The position numbers and the translations under genes were made by a program. A DNA stretch of 7,359 nt from Desulfofustis sp. (GTDB lineage: Bacteria > Desulfobacterota > Desulfobulbia > Desulfobulbales > Desulfocapsaceae), in NCBI GenBank assembly GCA_029287755.1, contig JARFQM010000378.1:1-7359 (forward strand), in the 5' to 3' direction. The notes under the pieces were generated by a model. The model made no database searches. It was not told where the DNA came from and saw nothing but the letters and a program-made list of their open reading frames with translations. The first letter of the stretch is position 1; each line of letters begins with the position of its first letter. Shown one piece after another: positions 5,965 to 7,359 of the stretch.

Positions 5965-6682
5965 AGGGGATAAGCGGGCGGCCAAGCCCGACATTTATCT
6001 TGGCATTAGGCCGAACCACGACCTCACTGGCCTGCAGTTCTCGAATGACGGGCAGACCGCCGTTCTCCGAAAACCTCGTGACCAGGCCAACCGAGACGAC
6101 CGTATCGAGATCGTCGAGGAGTGGGAAGATGGTCTGGATAACCTCAGGCAACCGTTCGGCCTCGAAACGGATCTCCAGGATAATGGACAGCACCTTCTCG
6201 TTGCGGTACTCTTTCCTCATAAGTCCGTTCTCTTTATCTTCCAGCAGACCGAATACCGGGTTTTCCTTTAAGATTTCATAACGATGGGCACACACCGCTC
6301 TGGTGATCTTTTCCACTTCGGTCAGCCGCGTTCCCGTCACCGGTCTGCCGAATTCGAACAGCATCCCGTATTCGCCGTGGGAAAACTTGCCGGTGACATC
6401 ATTGGTCTTCGCTTCTTCGGTGCCCCGTCCCCAAGCCTTGAACGTCGGATGTTCTGCGCTTGGGTCGCTCATCTGCATGCGGATGGCACGCGGGTAGACA
6501 AACGATTCCTCCGGCCGGTAAATCGCCTCCACAGGACAGATCTCCGAATGCAGGCACACCCCGCATTCAACGCATTCATCCTGGTCGATCTGAACTCCAT
6601 CGTCCGTCTCCTCGATACAGTACATCGGGCAGAAGTTGATGCACTCAAGGCATGTAATGCAAAGGTCTGGATTGATCTTCAA
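5963..6682 (-). CDS. 4Fe-4S dicluster ferredoxin-like protein with C-terminal domain of unknown function
   Basis: A 239-aa soluble protein. Residues 1-55 are a bacterial-type two-cluster ferredoxin domain: Cys8, 11, 14, 18 (CxxCxxCxxxCP) and Cys37, 40, 43, 49 with five residues before the last Cys instead of three (CxxCxxCx5CP). This allows two [4Fe-4S] clusters, one in a modified loop. Residues 60-239 form a domain I cannot name, with blocks NDVTGKFSHGEYG (94-106), EFGRPVTGTRL (110-120), EKITRAVCA (124-132), NEKVLSIILE (161-170), VVRPNAKINVGLGRP (222-236). The later half has an ACT-like alternation of strands and helices (guess). It is too small to be a catalytic oxidoreductase by itself. 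It probably carries electrons to or from a partner, most likely the product of the next gene. TTG start chosen because of AGGAG at 6690-6694. It follows the regulator by 10 nt, so it is probably under the same control. Confidence 0.9.
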   Translation of the reverse strand: MKINPDLCITCLECINFCPMYCIEETDDGVQIDQDECVECGVCLHSEICPVEAIYRPEESFVYPRAIRMQMSDPSAEHPTFKAWGRGTEEAKTNDVTGKFSHGEYGMLFEFGRPVTGTRLTEVEKITRAVCAHRYEILKENPVFGLLEDKENGLMRKEYRNEKVLSIILEIRFEAERLPEVIQTIFPLLDDLDTVVSVGLVTRFSENGGLPVIRELQASEVVVRPNAKINVGLGRPLIP

Positions 6683-6689
6683 AGCCTTT

Positions 6690-6694
6690 CTCCT
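6690..6694 (-). promoter_or_regulatory. Ribosome binding site that decides the TTG start
   Basis: AGGAG begins within the TAG stop of the GntR gene (TAGGAGA) and lies 7 nt before the TTG at 6682. No ATG or GTG is available before the first cluster motif, and the resulting N-terminus (MKINPDLC) has the usual ferredoxin length before the first cysteine, so the TTG start is well supported. Confidence 0.65.
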
Positions 6695-7349
6695 AATTTT
6701 TGAACATGTGGCGCAGGTATTTGATATTACCCAGGATCGCTTCCTTACGAAGGTGTTCAGCTACCTCGGCATCACCGTCTTCGATTGATTTGATCAGCAA
6801 CTCGTGCCGATCCAGCGACTCTTTCATTCTGCCGGGCTGATAGAGGACTTTCTTGCGGTAGCGTGCCGTTTGTTTGGTAAACACATCTAACATGCGAATC
6901 AGCCGTTCGTTGTCGCAAGCCGCAATTAGCGTCTGGTGAAAACGCGTATTCAACTGGTAGTATTCCTTCTCATTTCCGGTCTCACAGGCTTTCAGCAGCC
7001 GCTGGTTCAGAGCTCTCAACTCAGCCGCCAAACCTTGTTTTCTCCGCTTTACCGCTAAGAGGGTGGCCAAGCTCTCGAGATTTGCCCTGATCGTATAGGC
7101 GTCTACCGCTTCTTTGTAGGTAGTTTTAGCGACCCGAACCCCTTTTCGCGCCTCTTTTACCAAAAATCCCTTGTTTTCCAAGATAAGCAGTGCTTCCCGG
7201 ATAGGAGATCTGCTGACACCCAATTCTTCGCAGAGATTAAGTTCTCTGATCCATTCGCCTGGCTGCAGTTCCCCGCTGAGAATCTGTTTTTCTATGGCCT
7301 CGACGATAGAAGCGACGAGACTTTTATGTTCAAAGACTCCCTTTTTCAC
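6693..7349 (-). CDS. GntR-family transcriptional regulator, FadR subfamily (FCD domain)
   Basis: DNA-binding regulator of 218 aa. The N-terminal winged helix (about 8-76) shows the GntR pattern: ILSGELQPGEWIRE (23-36), then the recognition region ELGVSRSPIREAL (42-54), LENKGFLV (57-64) and wing KGVRVA (69-74). The C-terminal all-helical FCD domain (about 80-210) would bind an organic-acid ligand, often with a metal. Likely metal-site residues are N134 and H138 (in NTRFHQTL), H182 (in RHELLI) and H199. The first position is Asn rather than the frequent Asp. Such regulators typically control neighbouring carboxylic-acid catabolic genes, which fits TctCBA, MmgE/PrpD and aconitase here. The start is a GTG with AGGA at 7356-7359, at the very window edge. 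The frame stays open upstream, so a longer N-terminus is not excluded. Its own promoter lies outside the window. Confidence 0.93.
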   Translation of the reverse strand: MKKGVFEHKSLVASIVEAIEKQILSGELQPGEWIRELNLCEELGVSRSPIREALLILENKGFLVKEARKGVRVAKTTYKEAVDAYTIRANLESLATLLAVKRRKQGLAAELRALNQRLLKACETGNEKEYYQLNTRFHQTLIAACDNERLIRMLDVFTKQTARYRKKVLYQPGRMKESLDRHELLIKSIEDGDAEVAEHLRKEAILGNIKYLRHMFKN

Positions 7350-7359
7350 GCTTTTTCCT

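Overview
The window is a compact set of eight genes, all read from the minus strand (right to left), and it looks like a catabolic locus for an imported tricarboxylate-type acid. Base composition is mid-range. A clostridial/deltaproteobacterial-type aconitase, an Fe-S protein of a kind I associate with anaerobes, and a complete TctCBA transporter together suggest an anaerobic or facultative bacterium, perhaps a Desulfobacterota-like lineage. That placement is inference; nothing here fixes the taxon.

Layout in transcription order. A FadR-type GntR regulator (GTG start, 7349-6693) is followed at 10 nt by a two-cluster ferredoxin-like protein with a C-terminal domain of unknown function (TTG start, 6682-5963). 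At 14 nt comes a 217-residue Cys-rich protein with no function I can name (5948-5295). A 286-nt spacer follows, the only sizeable gap. It holds a 15-bp palindrome, an orphan Shine-Dalgarno, a hairpin just after the stop, and a long stop-free frame. Then come the three parts of a tripartite tricarboxylate transporter: periplasmic receptor TctC (5008-4046), small membrane subunit TctB (3969-3484) and large membrane subunit TctA (3441-1921). TctA overlaps an MmgE/PrpD-family dehydratase (1924-548) by ATGA, and the window ends inside an aconitase-family gene (493 to beyond base 1).

Proposed working model (inference): TctC captures a citrate-like acid and TctAB imports it. The MmgE/PrpD enzyme and the aconitase then form a dehydration/rehydration pair, as PrpD and aconitase do in the 2-methylcitrate cycle, isomerising a tertiary hydroxy acid through an aconitate-like intermediate. 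Alternatively, the MmgE/PrpD enzyme acts as a decarboxylase or epimerase. The GntR/FCD protein probably senses the acid or a product. The Fe-S protein and its Cys-rich neighbour are the unexplained part. Their tight coupling to the regulator suggests a redox or maturation step of the same pathway, and they are the best candidates here for undescribed biology.

There is no sign of RNA genes, insertion sequences, CRISPR or phage, and no gene on the plus strand that I believe.
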